A DNA stretch of 64,000 bases from Vitellaria paradoxa (GCA_019916065.1 CM034233.1:44491750-44555749), one strand, 5' to 3'; positions 32,105 to 45,154 are shown, counted from the stretch's first letter. Program-made: numbers and translations. Notes: a model not told the origin generated them from the letters alone.

Positions 32105-33932
32105 TGCCGCACCGCTATTTTAGGAAACATATTTAATCCCTTAAATAGAGGGGACACATTTATATCCTCTATCCATAATATATTAATAATTACAAATCAT
32201 ATAAAAACCCACATTAAAATAAAACATAACCTGTTAGGTTTATATTATTTCCTTGATAAAATAAATTGAAATCTCATAAGCAATTAATTGTATACCAACT
32301 TACAACTTCCAAAACATTAAACTAGACCTCGGTTTGATACTGTTGAAACTCTAGATTTATTTACACAAACTCCAAATACTAACATAGGATTGAAATGGGA
32401 AAATAGATAACTCAAGGTCATCTCCAGGCGCTTGTGGCCACTTTTAAAACTTATCCTGAAATGTGTAAATTTAGGTGTGAGTGTTACACACTCATTGGAG
32501 GTATTATACTAAAAAATAAAAGATAATAAATATACACTAAAGATAATCCACAATAATTATATAGACAACTACTCCCCGATCAAGTAATTAATTTAAATGT
32601 ATCATAATTAGTAGTGATACAAATATCTCTACACACACTTTATCGTCACTTTTCATTTATCAACCATCATCACCCAAGTGGCCCTCTCATGACAAATTTG
32701 CATGGTAAATGATTTAAATAATAATACAACACACGTTTGGCCCCATTTGGCCTATAAGTTGAGTGCTCAACTGTGGATAGTGACTTTAAATTAGCATGTC
32801 CCATTAGCCTCATCTGGCCTTATCATTAGTCCCATCTAACCTGGCCCCCTTTTTTCTTTCTCTTTTTCTAGCCCCATCTTGCCTCATATATTTTTTTTTC
32901 TGCCCCCATCTGGTCTAGTCCCATATAACCATAATGTAAGTGTAATGTACATAATCTATGTTGATATGCAATAATGTTTTTTCTTCTAAATAAAATATTA
33001 CTTCCCAAATTTATCATTTCACAAATAATCATAATTGCTATCTAACACAATAAATCCATGAATATTTAGCATTTCTTATCAAAATAAATAATTAATAATA
33101 ATATTAAATAAATAAAATTTATCAATTTATATTTAATACATTTTTGTTTAAGTTTAATATATCCACCTGAACAGCAACTATCTAAGAAAATCAATTTACT
33201 AGGTGGTTGCTGTTGATTGTCTCTGAGTCTTAATTTTAACCCAAACAAATTATGCAAATCAGCTATTGAACAGTTAAAATATAAACCAAATTAATTAATA
33301 ATATAAATCTAATAAATGGAATACAACCACTCAATTTTTAGCATACTTAACCTTCTTTAGAATTAATTGTAGACTAACAAAATAAAATAACTTACCTCAA
33401 CAATCTGGCTAAAATCCCTGTTTTTTCTCCCCTTGCTTCTCCTTTTTTCTTATTGTTCTTCCCTCACAGTTTTTCCTTACTGTTTTCTTTTGCATTCTTT
33501 TTTTTTTCCCTTCTCGTTCTTGACAGTTTCAACTATACATCCATGTAATATGCATATATGTAAATATGACTAAGCAATAAAGCCTCCCACCGCCTCAAAT
33601 CTTTCTCTGTCTCTCTCCTTTTTTTTTTTTTTTTTGGTTTCCAAAGTTGCCATGTGACGCCACAAACCTTCCACACCAAAACCCACACATGTAATTCTTT
33701 ACCGCCAACACACGCCTAATCAAAGTATAGTCTCGCCACAATTAATATCTCAATTGATATCTTAATTAATTAACCTGAACTAACTAATATATTAATGAAT
33801 TGATTGATCCATTAATTAATTTAAATTAAGACTAAATAAATTTTAAAATAATACAAAATTAACATAATTAAAATTCCTAAGTACAAAATAAAAATTAAAT
33901 TAGTAATGCATTTAAAAATTTAGGGTGTCACA
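32105..33932 (-). repeat. 3' LTR of the chromovirus, 1828 bp
   Basis: It begins TGCCGCACC on the plus strand and ends GGGTGTCACA. It matches the two parts of the 5' LTR (45174-46751 and 50434-50709) along its length. ORFs inside are not considered real. Confidence 0.9.
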
Positions 33933-33947
33933 ACTCTCCTCTCCTTA
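33933..33947 (-). promoter_or_regulatory. Polypurine tract of the chromovirus
   Basis: AAGGAGAGGAGAGT on the minus strand directly before the 3' LTR. Confidence 0.85.
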
Positions 33948-33989
33948 AAGAATTTCATCCTCAAAATTCTCACTTAGCGGAAATAAATA

Positions 33990-34960
33990 TGGGTATTGTT
34001 TCCGCATGTTCTCCTCTCTTTCCTAAGTGGCTTCTTCCACAGGGTGGCTTCTCCATAGTACCTCCACAAAGGTTAATATCTTATTCTGTAAAAATTGATC
34101 TCTTCTATCTAAAATTTGCACAGGTTCTTCTATGTAAGACAAATCTTTTTTCAATTCAACTTGTTGAGAAGCCAGCACATGAGATGTGTCTGGTATATAC
34201 TCACACAAAATTGACACATGGAACACATCATGAAATCTTAATAATTTTGGAGGTATAGCCAACCTGCATGCGGTTTCTCCAGTTCTTTGTATAATCTCAT
34301 ATGGTCTAATGTAGCAAGGATTTAACTTTTCCCTTTTACTAAATCTCAATATACCTTTTTAAGGAGAAACTTCTAAAAATATTTTATCACTCGTAGAAAA
34401 TTTTAATTCTCATTTGTGGTTATCTGCATAACTTTTCTGGTACACTGGGCTATCATTAATTTGTCTTGCATCACCTTCACTTTATCTACTGTGTCCTGTA
34501 CTAACTTTGGCCCAAGTAAATTTCTTTCCCCTACTTCATCCCAACAAATTGGAATTCTACATTTGCAACCATACAAAAGCTTCAAATGGTGCCATGCCAA
34601 TATTGGAATGAAAACTGTTATTATAAGCAAATTCCATCAATGGCAATAAATCATCCCAATTTCCTTTAAAATCTGACATACAATCTCATACCATCCCTTC
34701 TAAAGTTTGAATTATTCATTTAGATTACCATCTGTTTGAGGATGAAATGCAATACTAAATTTCAAAGTTGTTCCCATAGCCTGTTGTAGACTAGGCCAAA
34801 ATCTAGATGTAAACTTTGGATCTCTATCGGTCACAAGGAACATAGGTGCATCATGCAATGTCATAATCTCCTTGACATATAATGCAGCATACTTATCAGT
34901 CGTACAATTAGACTTCACAAGTAGGAAATGAGCTAAGTTGGTTAACCTATCAACAATCAC
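33990..34960 (-). pseudogene. Chromovirus integrase core and C-terminus
   Basis: Open frame 34349-34023 gives KLNPCYIRPYEIIQRTGETA, LRFHDVFHVSILCEYIPDTS, LSYIEEPVQILDRRDQFL and VEVLWRSHPVEEAT, the C-terminal module of Tekay-type integrase. Upstream, 34960-34712 gives MIVDRLTNLAHFLLVKSN, VTDRDPKFTSRFW and AFHPQTDGNLNE (the latter usually contains Q.ER). It inserts element DNA into chromatin. Stops separate the pieces. Confidence 0.9.
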
Positions 34961-36200
34961 CTAAATAGAATCAAAACCTTTCTGAGTACGTGGTAATCCG
35001 ACAATCAAATCCATAGTGATATGTTCCCATTTCCACTCTAGAATAGGAAGTGGTTGTAGTAACCCTGCAAGACTCTGATGTTCTGCTTTTACCTATTGAC
35101 AAATCAAACATCTAGCCACAAATTCTACAATTTCTCGCTTCATACCAATCCACTAGTAATGCTCTCGCAGATCTTGATACATTTTTGTACTATCAGGATG
35201 CATAACATAAGGAGAATGGTGTGTTTTTTTCCCAAAATTTCCCTCTTCAATTCTGAATTTTTTGGTACACAAACTTTATCATCATAACAAAGTAGTCCCT
35301 CACTTCTGACTACAAAGTCTGTTTGCTTGTTACTTGCTATTTATTCTTGAATTTTCTACGGTTGATGTTCAAACTGTTGCTTCCTAATACGATCAAGTAA
35401 TAATGGTCTCACCCTCAATTGAACAATCAAAGCATCTGTTTCAATTACAGCTAACTCGGCACCTGTATGTGTCAAATTATTCAATGTCTAAACTCTCTAA
35501 CACTGATTATAGGCTAACATGCTTACAAACTTGTGACTGAGAGCATCTACTACCACATTTGCTTTACATGGATGATAATGTATATTACAATCATAATTCT
35601 TTAGTAACTCTAACCATCTTCTCTGTCTTAAATTCAGCCTTTTTTAAATAAACAAATATTTCAAGCTCTGATGATCAGTATAAATATCAACAATCTCACT
35701 ATATAAATAATGCTTCCACAAATTCAGAGCAAACACAATTGCAGCTAACTCCAAGTCATGGGTTGGATAATTCTATTCATGGAATCTTAATTGTCTTGAA
35801 GCATATACAATTACCTTCCCATTTTGTATCAAAACACATCGTAACCGTTGTTTTGAAGCATCACTATAAATCACAAATCCACCATTACCTGAGAGAAGTG
35901 CTAACACTGGAGTTATAGTCAATTTGGCTTTTAATTCCTAAAAACTTTTCTCATAACTATTGTTCTATTCAAATTTAACACCCTTGTGGGTCAATCATGT
36001 CATAAATGATGCAATGGAAGAAAAATTCTGAATGAAACGACGATAATACCCTACTAATCCAAGAAAATTGCATGCCTTTGTTACATTAGTTGGACGCTCT
36101 CAATTCAATACTGCCTCAACTCTCTTAGGTCCAATATTGATACCATTATCTAAAATCACATGCCTTAAGGAATACTACCTGATCTAGCCAAAATTCATAT
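34961..36200 (-). pseudogene. Chromovirus RNase H and integrase zinc module, degraded
   Basis: Pieces visible on the minus strand include [30 protein letters not shown] (end of RNase H) and VDWYEA near the H2C2 module. Many stops and frame changes. No long open frame survives. Confidence 0.75.
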
Positions 36201-36439
36201 TTACTGAGCTTTGTAAATAGTTGTTTCTCTCGTAGTCTGTAAAACTATTCTAAGATGATATGCATGTTCCTCCTTACTTCTTGAGTACATCAAAATATCA
36301 TTAATAAAAACAATCACAAAAGCATCAAGGCAAAGTTTAAAAACTCTGTTCATCAAGTCCATAAATATAGCTGGAGCATTAGTCAATCCAAATGGAGTGC
36401 CCAATCTAGTTCTGAAGGTTATCCTAGGCACATCACAAT
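36201..36439 (-). pseudogene. Chromovirus reverse transcriptase, C-terminal piece
   Basis: Open frame with [20 protein letters not shown], then FMDLMNRVF and [16 protein letters not shown]. The catalytic FIDD has become FIND, so one metal-binding Asp is lost. Residues usually found between FRTR and PFGLTNAP (about eight) are missing at the edge of the composite insertion. The 37-bp repeat 36403-36439 is in this piece. Confidence 0.88.
36403..36439. repeat. 37-bp direct repeat, left copy
   Basis: AATCTAGTTCTGAAGG and the following 21 bases recur at 42849-42885 with one mismatch. The pair brackets the composite insertion in the RT gene. Confidence 0.9.
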
Positions 36440-38162
36440 TGATTGCATTTGAAAAGTGCTATTATAAACTCCACTTCTCTATAACTTTTAATACATTTAA
36501 GTGGTTTAATTTAAAGATTTATCATTATTTTGTTATTTACAATGTTTAATTTCTTAATTGCAGGGAAAATGATCAAACACTTGAAGATGATAGTGACTTT
36601 GATGACATAGAAGATGAAGGAAGTGAAGTGGTGCAAATCCCTTCTCCAATGGGCTGAGATACCCAAAGGAACCAGCAGCAAACAAGGAGCAAAACATTCA
36701 AATGAGGTGTTTTGTGGTCTGGACCACCTAGCACACGGTCTGGACCACAATGCTTTAGAAACCCCGCGTGTTCAACTTCGGGTTTTAGGGTTTATACATA
36801 TGTTTTATACATAAAGGCAAGGGAGCCGGCCCTAAGACGATTCTCTCTCTATTTTTCATTCTTCCTGCAAATTTTGAGAGTTTTTTGAGAGTTTTAATTG
36901 CTTACGTTAATGTTCTTATGTTGTTTCAGAGCCTTCATCGCATTCGTTTCAACAGTTACTGTTCAGAATTTTGTTTCGAAGCTTCTTTCAGCGTACGTTA
37001 CACTTCATTTTTGGATTAATAATATTGTTTGAATGCTTTATATATAGGATTAATTGATTGTGTCTGTTTTGTTTTTGGTTTCACCGTTTAATAATTTTGT
37101 AATTTTGTTTCAGTGTTCGATTTATTAAATCTATTAAATATGTCTTCAATGAATGTTTTCGTTTCGTTTACAAGCATGTTAGCGTAGAAACCCTAGTTCT
37201 TGATTCAACGATCAAGGAAGGGTAGTTTACTTTGATCTATGGGATGCACGTAGACCCTTCGCAGAGTTTGTGAAAACTCATGCGTAGGGACTACACCTTT
37301 TAAAACCTAATTCAGTTCTTTCAAAAACTTTCGAAAATGAAAAACTTTGACTATATTCTCTGTAATCACTGGTAAAGGTTTTTGATTAAAATTTTCCTAA
37401 TAATTATGAAGAACTTAAAATTTAGATTTTAAATCCTAATTTGAATTGGTTTACTTCAAAAACATTCGAAAACCAAAACCTTTAACTATATTCTCTATAA
37501 TCACTGGTAAAAGTTTTCAATTAAAATTTTCTTAATAATTTTGGATAAACTAGAAGAATTGGATTTGAATCCGAATTTGAATATGATTGTTTGAAAACCC
37601 TTCGAAAACAGAAGTTTTTGACTATATTCTCTGTAATCACTGGTAAAAACTTCTGATTAAAACTTTCTCAATAATTTTCAAACAAATCCTAATTTAGGTT
37701 TTAACGCAAGTATTACAACACATCCCATAGTGAAGACCTAAGCTACCCGGAATTAATAGTTGGATCAAGGACTTCTCAAATTTATTTCTTATTAATTGAA
37801 TTGCCTTCGGTTGATTTAATTGACGTATTTACATTGCAGTTTTTAGATTAGATTATTTTGAAGCGCATTTAAATTAGGAAAAATCCTTTTAGCTAATATT
37901 CAATTCCTTGAAATTAAAAATCAAAAGTTAAATTGTTGAAATTTTGTTAATAGGTTGTTAAGTTGTTTTAATTTGAATTTTAAATTTGCAAAACCCTAGG
38001 AATTAGTTTTAATTAATCTTTAAACTTAGTTCACATTCAAATTTAGGATTTCCATTATAACCTAGAAACTAAATAATGTAGGCTCCCTGTGAATTCGACC
38101 TCGGACTCACCGAGTTAAAACTACACCGCACACCCTTGCACTTGGGGGTTAATTTAGACGCA
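36440..38162 (+). repeat. LTR fragment, 3' part, of an unassigned gypsy-type family (plus orientation)
   Basis: 36440 to about 37130 matches 61728-62340 (TACATTTAAGTGGTTTA, CTTAATTGCAGGGAAAA, GGTCTGGACC repeats at 36716 and 36737). The other end, CTCCCTGTGAATTCGACCTC to TTTAGACGCA, matches in inverted orientation at 39240-39340 and looks like the usual LTR end of Tat/Athila-type elements. An element body is missing. It contains no supported gene. Confidence 0.65.
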
Positions 38163-39239
38163 CTTTCTAATAGCGGTCACATATTCACTGGAAACAATCA
38201 AAGGTTGTCCAGAAAACTTAAGGGAGTGAACGGGCATGACAGAAGAGGCTAAAGAACCATCAACGACGGCCATGAAATTGCCAGAAACACCAAATGAAAC
38301 TCCAAACAGATTGGACAGTGGATCGGTGGCTTTTTGGAAGCCATGGCAACAGCCCAAACTTCTTAGAATGCCATTTTGGTTGTAAGAAAGGGAAAGGGCA
38401 AAACATGACGATCGAAAATCAGCCGGTAACCTCTTTGAAAAATCAGATGGCAACGTTATCAATCCAGCCAACATGGATTGAGTTTTATCTATTTTTTGTG
38501 TATACTGACCAGATTTACTCAAGACAATTTTGTAAGATCTATACTTTATACATGTAACATGCCCACATCAGATTGTCATGTCATACCATATCGTGACATC
38601 ATTCTACCATACCATGCCGTGCCATGACATAATTCTATTTTTTCCATGCCATAACATCACATTACCATACTAAGCTATGTTGAGCATCATTTTTACCATG
38701 CCATGACATCCCTATCATGTTATACCATGTCATTATCATACTGCACCATGTTACTAGGTCATATCGTCATACTATGCAATGCTAGCATATCATATTGTCA
38801 TGTTATTCCATGGTACCATGCTCATTCGTCATCCTATATCATGATATAATATGCTAGGACATTATTTTCCATGCTAACACATGTTGTGACATGCTATGCA
38901 CTATGCTTTGAGATGCCTATACATACCTTGACATGCTAGAACACATTCAAACATATAAACACACACTCATTAAGACTGACACAGATTAGAAATCAACTAT
39001 TTACCAATCCAGAGCATTCACGTGAGTGAACGAGGATCCAAAGCCTAGGAATGACTTAGGATTGGCTAAGCCAACGATCTCAAAGCTATAACTTCCCTTA
39101 GACATATCTGATATGCATCCTTAAATTGTCATCCATGACATAATATAAATTGTTTACACATTCAACATGCTCATGACATACTTGATCATATTAAATGCAT
39201 CACATTAGTCTTTTAGACACATTGATCGCGTCTAAATTT
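38163..39239. other. 1.08-kb spacer between two inverted LTR ends
   Basis: The minus strand has a 122-codon open frame (38522-38154) with a non-random look (FGVSGNFMAVVDGSLASSVM) that I do not recognise. It may be a captured host gene piece or chance. 38560-38940 is a degenerate CAT/CATG-rich repeat. No primer site is seen next to either LTR end. Confidence 0.4.
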
Positions 39240-39833
39240 TGCATCTAAACTAACCCCCAAGTGCAAGGGCGTGCGGTGTAGTTTTAACTCGGTAAGTCCG
39301 AGGTCGAATCCACAGGGAACTTAAGTTTTTAGTTTCTAGGTTGCAATAGAAAATTTTAAATTTAAATTCAAAGAAATTTTATAGTTTGATGAATACTAAA
39401 TTCTGGGGTTTTCAATAATTTAAAATTAAAAATAAAGAACAAACCAACAATTAATTAAAGGAATTCAAAAAATAAAATTTTTGTTTTTTAGCAAGAATAG
39501 CAACTACTATTAACAGGATTCAACTTAAGCATAAATTACTCAAGATAAACAAATTTAAAATTTCACAGCAATCACTTTACTAACTAAAGAATTGGTTCAA
39601 CCAATGATAACAATATCAAGAATAATTCTTGATTCAACTTGTAATTCTTGGTTGGTTAATCACTTCACAATGGGATGTGTTAAACATTGCAATCTAAAGG
39701 TCACGTAAAAGGAACAAATAGATTGGAAAGATATCTTTGTTAGGGTTCTTAATTTCTCAATACTTAGTTTTATATTCTCGTTTAGGATTATAAAACTGGA
39801 AAAATATTTTGTGAAAACATTTGGGTTCAAATC
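39240..39833 (-). repeat. LTR fragment of the same family, minus orientation
   Basis: The minus strand ends ...CCCTTGCACTTGGGGGTTAG TTTAGATGCA and matches 38162 leftward for about 440 bp (including the GGGATGTGTT words at 39671 and 37717), forming an inverted repeat. The right part is cut at 39833 by the solo LTR. Confidence 0.65.
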
Positions 39834-42800
39834 TGTAATACCCCGGACTTTGTATTAGTATAAGTATATGGTTTTGATGTGTTTTGGAAGTTAAGATATG
39901 TTAATTTAGGGGTATGGATCATTAATGGTGTTTAAAGAGTTGAGAACTTTGAAGGAAATGGGGGTATGCAGTCAAAAGTGACAGTTTGGCCAAGTGCTGG
40001 AAAATGGGGGGGCCTTGGGCGCCCACCTGAAAAGAGCTTATGGGCCCAAGCTCTTGGGCGCCCACCTGAGAAGAGCTTGGGTGCCCAAGGCACAGTGGTT
40101 TTGACATATAAGTGTTTTTTTGCATTTTCCAGCCGAGCCTTACCCTATTAACACCTATACCTAGCTAGGGGTGAGGGGAGACCTGAGAATTACTGTTAAG
40201 TATATATGGTTGATTTGATGCAAGAGAGAGAGAGAGAAATTGCTTGGAAGAGGGAGAATCGGGTGAGAAGCAAAGAGGAAGAACAAGGAAGAAGAACAAG
40301 ACAACTAGGTAGGGTTTTTGAAGGTAGGTTCTTCTTCCCTCCATAGAACTCAAATTCCTTTAGTAAAATTGAAATTAGAACCCTAAGAAACCTTCCTATG
40401 TAATTTATTTGTAGTTTTGATCAAGGAGATAAAAGATTGAGTCCATCAAAGTTTGAGGGTTTGGAAGCTCAAGACACCTTCATGTTGATCTATCTTCTTA
40501 CCACTTGAGGTAGGGATTTAATGTCTCATTCTTACATATGTGTTGTGTAATAAGGAGTAGATTACCATTAGAAAACCCTCTTTAAGTGTTGGTTTCATGT
40601 ATGGAAGAAAATGGGAGTTATGCACATGTCTATATATGTATAGGTTGAGAGAGTGAAAGTAGTGTTTTGATCTATAACTTGACTTGTAGTTGATGAAAAC
40701 TCAAATTTTTGATTTTGTTTGAAGCCTAAGAACCTTGTGTTGATGTTAGAAACTTGAAACTTGAGGTATTTTTACATTAACTTGGTCAATTTGAGGTCCC
40801 AAGGGTGAAAAACCATGAAACCAGAAAATAGGGCATAAAACCCGAAACTTGGCCCAGGCTGTGGGCGCACAAGGGGGACACAGCTGGGTGCCCAAGCCCT
40901 TTGGGCACCCAAGAAATTAAGGTATGGGCACCCAAGCCCCTTGGGTACACGGCTAAATGTCAGCTTGGGCGCCCACCGAGCCTGGGTCACTTTTCTGACA
41001 TTGTTTAGTTTATCCTTCTACTTTGGGCATATGGAAGAGTTGGTAACTTGTTTTCACATGAAACTTTTACTTGAATAATTTCATTGATTTAAAAATGGAA
41101 ATGAGCTTTAAAAAGTAGTTGAGGGTTGATTATCTTAAACCTATGGGATTTAACTTGTAAGGGTGAATGAATGCTCTCTTAAATGAAATGAATTGGAAAC
41201 TTATTTTGAGATAAGGGTCTTAATTGGGTTGAATTGTAAATATGTCTTGATGTAAACTAAATGTTGAGGTATATGAACTTGTGATTGATTAAGTGAAAGG
41301 TAACTTGACAAAGAGACACATGTTTACAATTTTTGGTAAATGTGGAGTGCTTAATATGGTTTAATCAATGATATATGTAATAAGCTATGGAATGAACCCT
41401 AACATTGACATGTGTGTTGAATGGTATATATATTGATAAATGTTAAATGTTTAATAAGGTTGATCAATGTTGATATGTGATGAATCTTGGGATGAACCGA
41501 AAAGTGAACTTTTGTTAACAAATGATGGAAATTAAATGAGGCTTGGATTAAATAAAATGAAGAGATGAAATGAGTTGTCCTACATGATGAAATGGAATGT
41601 GGTTGTGCGTGTTGGAATGCGATGGCGATGAATGTGAATTGTGATTGATGAGTATGGAATGTGATGAAAGATTGGTTGTGTGTCGGGGGCCATGATGGGA
41701 TGCGAAAATAGGAAGGGTCGTGAGATTACCCTCTAGTTGAAAGACTTGGAAGCTGCGTAGGGTTTGGTGTCAATGCCAGTGGGTTAGTAGCCCACAACAT
41801 TGTGTGTATTTTGGCTTCTCGTGGCCTTGGACGGCGATCCTAAACGACGATATCGGTTGATCGTTTCCGTTGGGTATTGGCCCATAAAAGATGATAATGT
41901 GTATGTAGCTAACCCCCGAGGATTGTGTGGTTATGGCTATGTGATTGATTAATGAAATGATGGTACTGTGGATGTGATTTCATGATTGAATGATGAACAA
42001 ATGTAATATGGATGTGGATATGTGATTGAATGTTGAATTGGTGATAATGTGGTAGTGAATGTGATTAGATGTAATGTTGGGAGATTCAATAATGAGGAAT
42101 AATTGGAATTGAATGCTACCTTATGATGTTATTGAATAAAGATAAATATTGTAAATATAGTTATGTGGTCGGCTATTTTTAAACATCAAAGAGATAATTG
42201 AAATGTGATATGAACACATGTATGGATTTTCAAAGATTAAATATAAATTGGAAACTTAATCCTTCTTATGATATTGTTGTGTAAATATATATATACATAT
42301 ATATATATTCCATGTCGGTTATGTAGTTATGTTGATAAATCGTTGTGGCACTAAAACATATTGAGATAACTAGATGCACCATGAATAGTATGCACGTTTG
42401 GAATACATACCATATATGTTTGTTTGCGGCATCGTGGGCACAAGTGGATCCATGCTCACGTCCCTACAGATTTTTGACACAGGTACAGGCTGTAACATTC
42501 AGATGAACTAATGGGGTTGGACTAGAAGGGTGTGCATGAGCCCTACCAAGCTTAGCTAAGCTCTTCGTCATTTAGTTTAAATTTCTTTTGGAATTGTAAT
42601 ACTGTACATTGAGGACTTGTTTGATTTGGTTGTAGAGGCCCTAAGGCCTGAGTTATGTATTAATGAGAGAAGTGTTGGAAGTTTGTGACTTGATTATAGT
42701 CAAGGTTAAATTTATGTTATCTTAACTATGTCTCGGGCTCACTGGTTTACGTTGCGTTGCTCTGATGATGGGTTGGTTATGTTAATGCATGTTGTGTGTG

Positions 42801-42842
42801 TTTATCACTCACCCCTCAAGTCACGAGATCCGGGGCGTGACA
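39834..42842 (+). repeat. Solo LTR 2 (Tekay type), 3009 bp
   Basis: Ends TGTAATACCCCGGACTTTG and GATCCGGGGCGTGACA. Perfect duplication AAATC at 39829-39833 and 42843-42847. Shares the blocks GTTAGTAGC..CAC and TGCTCACGTCCCTACAGAT (about 42450-42470) with solo LTR 1. Two stretches rich in GGGCGCCCA words (40005-40092, 40858-40990). ORFs are not considered real. Confidence 0.93.
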
Positions 42843-42848
42843 AAATCT

Positions 42849-42885
42849 AATCTAGTTCTGAAGGCTATCCTAGGCACATCACAAT
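42849..42885. repeat. 37-bp direct repeat, right copy
   Basis: Partner of 36403-36439 with one T/C difference. Confidence 0.9.
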
Positions 42886-43634
42886 CCTATACTTTAATTT
42901 GATAGTACCTAAACTTCAAATCAATTTTAGAAAACATAGTAGCACCTTGCATTTGATCAACCAAATCATCAATTGTTGGCAAATTGATACCTGTTCTTTA
43001 CTATTACTCGATCCAACTGACGATAATCAATACACAATCTTATAGTACCATCTTTTTTCTTTACAAACGATACTGGTGTTCCCTATGGTGATACACTAAG
43101 CTGGATAAAACCTTTGTCTAATAGATCTTATAGCTGAACTTTCAATTCCTTCAATTCGGTAGGTGCCATTCTGTAAAGTGCAATTGAAATCATTATAGTT
43201 CCTGGCAATAATTCAACTATAAGTTCTACTTCTCTATCTAAGATCACCCCTGTCAACTCATCTGGAAAAACATCTGGATACTAACACACGATGGGTAGGT
43301 TATTAAGCTAAGTCTCTGGCTTTTTAGCATCTAGCATATAAGCAATATATCCCTAACATCCTCTACTCAACAATTTCCTAGCTTTTAATGTGGATATCAA
43401 GCAATTAGGCACAACCTTACGATCACCACTGAATACTAAGTTGGACTTTCTTGGGATTTGAAACATCACTTCTTTGGTAAAACAGTCAATAGAAGCATGA
43501 TATGCTGACAACTAATCATACTCAAAATAATATCGAAATCACATATCTCCAAAGGTATCAAATCAATAACCAAACCCCTATCAGCTATCTACACTACACA
43601 GTCTCTGTATACATCTTTTGCTAATTTTATATCA
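42886..43634 (-). pseudogene. Chromovirus reverse transcriptase, N-terminal part, and linker
   Basis: Minus-strand pieces PDELTGVILDREVELIVELL, MAPTELKELKVQL, DLLDKGFIQLSVSP and [19 protein letters not shown] are the start of a Ty3/gypsy RT. Stops interrupt them. The domain is cut at the 37-bp repeat. Confidence 0.85.
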
Positions 43635-45154
43635 CTAGTAGGAGAGTGGTTGGTCTAAATGCATGCAGAATGCTCGAGATATAAAAGAATAGGTAGAATT
43701 AGAATTTATCAATGCATGAGCAAGTCTACCACTAATGGAAAGCATACCCATAACAACATTAGGAGATGCCTGGGCATTCTGACGAGTCATAACATAAACT
43801 TGAACCTGTGAGTGAGATCCCTTGGCTGCTCCTCTACCTCTTTGTGTAGCCACTGAAGGAGCTCTATTACCACTAGTTACACTAGCCATAGATGCTATTG
43901 GAGTAGGTAAAGTAGGGTAATTTCTGGGGATATGCCCCTCTTGACCACATCAAAAACAAGTAAAAGCTCGCTGAACTGTACATTCACTGGCGTGATGTCC
44001 CATAACCTCGTATCTAAAGCATACCACGTTCTTTACTCTTTCTGCAGCATCAGCTTCTCGCAACCGAGGTGGTGTCTATCTTGAGCTCTATCCTTAAGTC
44101 CTGTTGTAATTGGCAATTTTACTTCCTCTCACTTAGTTTGCACCTCTATAATTTTGAAAGTCTTGGCTTCTTTATCTAGAAGATTTGCCTTCTACCCTCC
44201 GATAAGTTGGAAAATCAAATCTAGCCTTTTTAGATTGCTCTCACTTCCTAATTACCTCCCAAACATCTTTTTCTACTGTTATGCTTTATTTACCAGTTCC
44301 CTATAAATCTTTATTTCAAAAGCAGAAATTCAGGATCTGATAGTAAGCTCCAATCCTTGCTGGAATCTTCAGCACTTTACATTTTCTATTTGCACCAATT
44401 CTAAACCCAATCTAGATAGTATAGTAAATTGGGCTTTATACTCTGTGACAGACATCTTCCTTTGCCTCAAAGTAATAAACTCTTGTTCTTTTTCGTATCT
44501 ATATGACTGGGGAAAATACTTATCATTAAAGGCATCAATGAATTGATTCCAAGTCATTCTAGTGGTTGGCAACTGTTTTGTAGCTTCCCATTAAAGTTTG
44601 GCTTGATCTTTTAACATAAATGCGACTAGAATGAGTTTGTCCTTACTAAAAAATCCTCATTACCTAAAAAATTGCCTCCATGTTCTTCAACCAATCTTTA
44701 GCTTCTAAAGGGTTAATAGTACCGAAGAACGATGTGGTCCTAACTTAAGAAATTGCTCATAAATTGTGCGACGAGCTTCTGGCCTCATCATTTGCCCAGT
44801 CTGAAACTCAACTAATCTGGTTATAGCCTTAATTCCTCTTTCCATTGGGTCTCCTTGGTTCTGAACTGGAGGCTGATCCCCCTGACCCTCCGGCTGCCTT
44901 GAAGCCTGTATTGTTTGTGGGACTTGACCAATTGAGCATTCTTCCTCTACTACCTCAAGGATCAGTTTAATATCTATATTTTTATCTGATATCAAACTCA
45001 AGGTATAATGTAAAATATAGTTCTATCACATTTATAATTTCATGATCCTCAATATCCATGCAAATAAACATCATAACACAATCACTTAACTCTAGTACAA
45101 TTTCCTATTACTGGTCGTAAGCACTAAACACTGACAAGTCTACATAACCTCTAA
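43635..45154 (-). pseudogene. Chromovirus gag and protease
   Basis: Gag: MTWNQFIDAFNDKYFPQSYR and RQRKMSVTEYKAQFTILSR (44369-44572), the retrotransposon gag fold, after an acidic/Pro-rich head (45001-44705). Two CCHC-like knuckles near 43925-44010 (CGQEGHIPRN). Protease: VVMGMLSISGRLAHALINSN and STYSFISRAF (43635-43889), where the catalytic D-G pair of LIDPGSTHSF-type motifs is replaced by N and N, so it is inactive. Confidence 0.88.
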
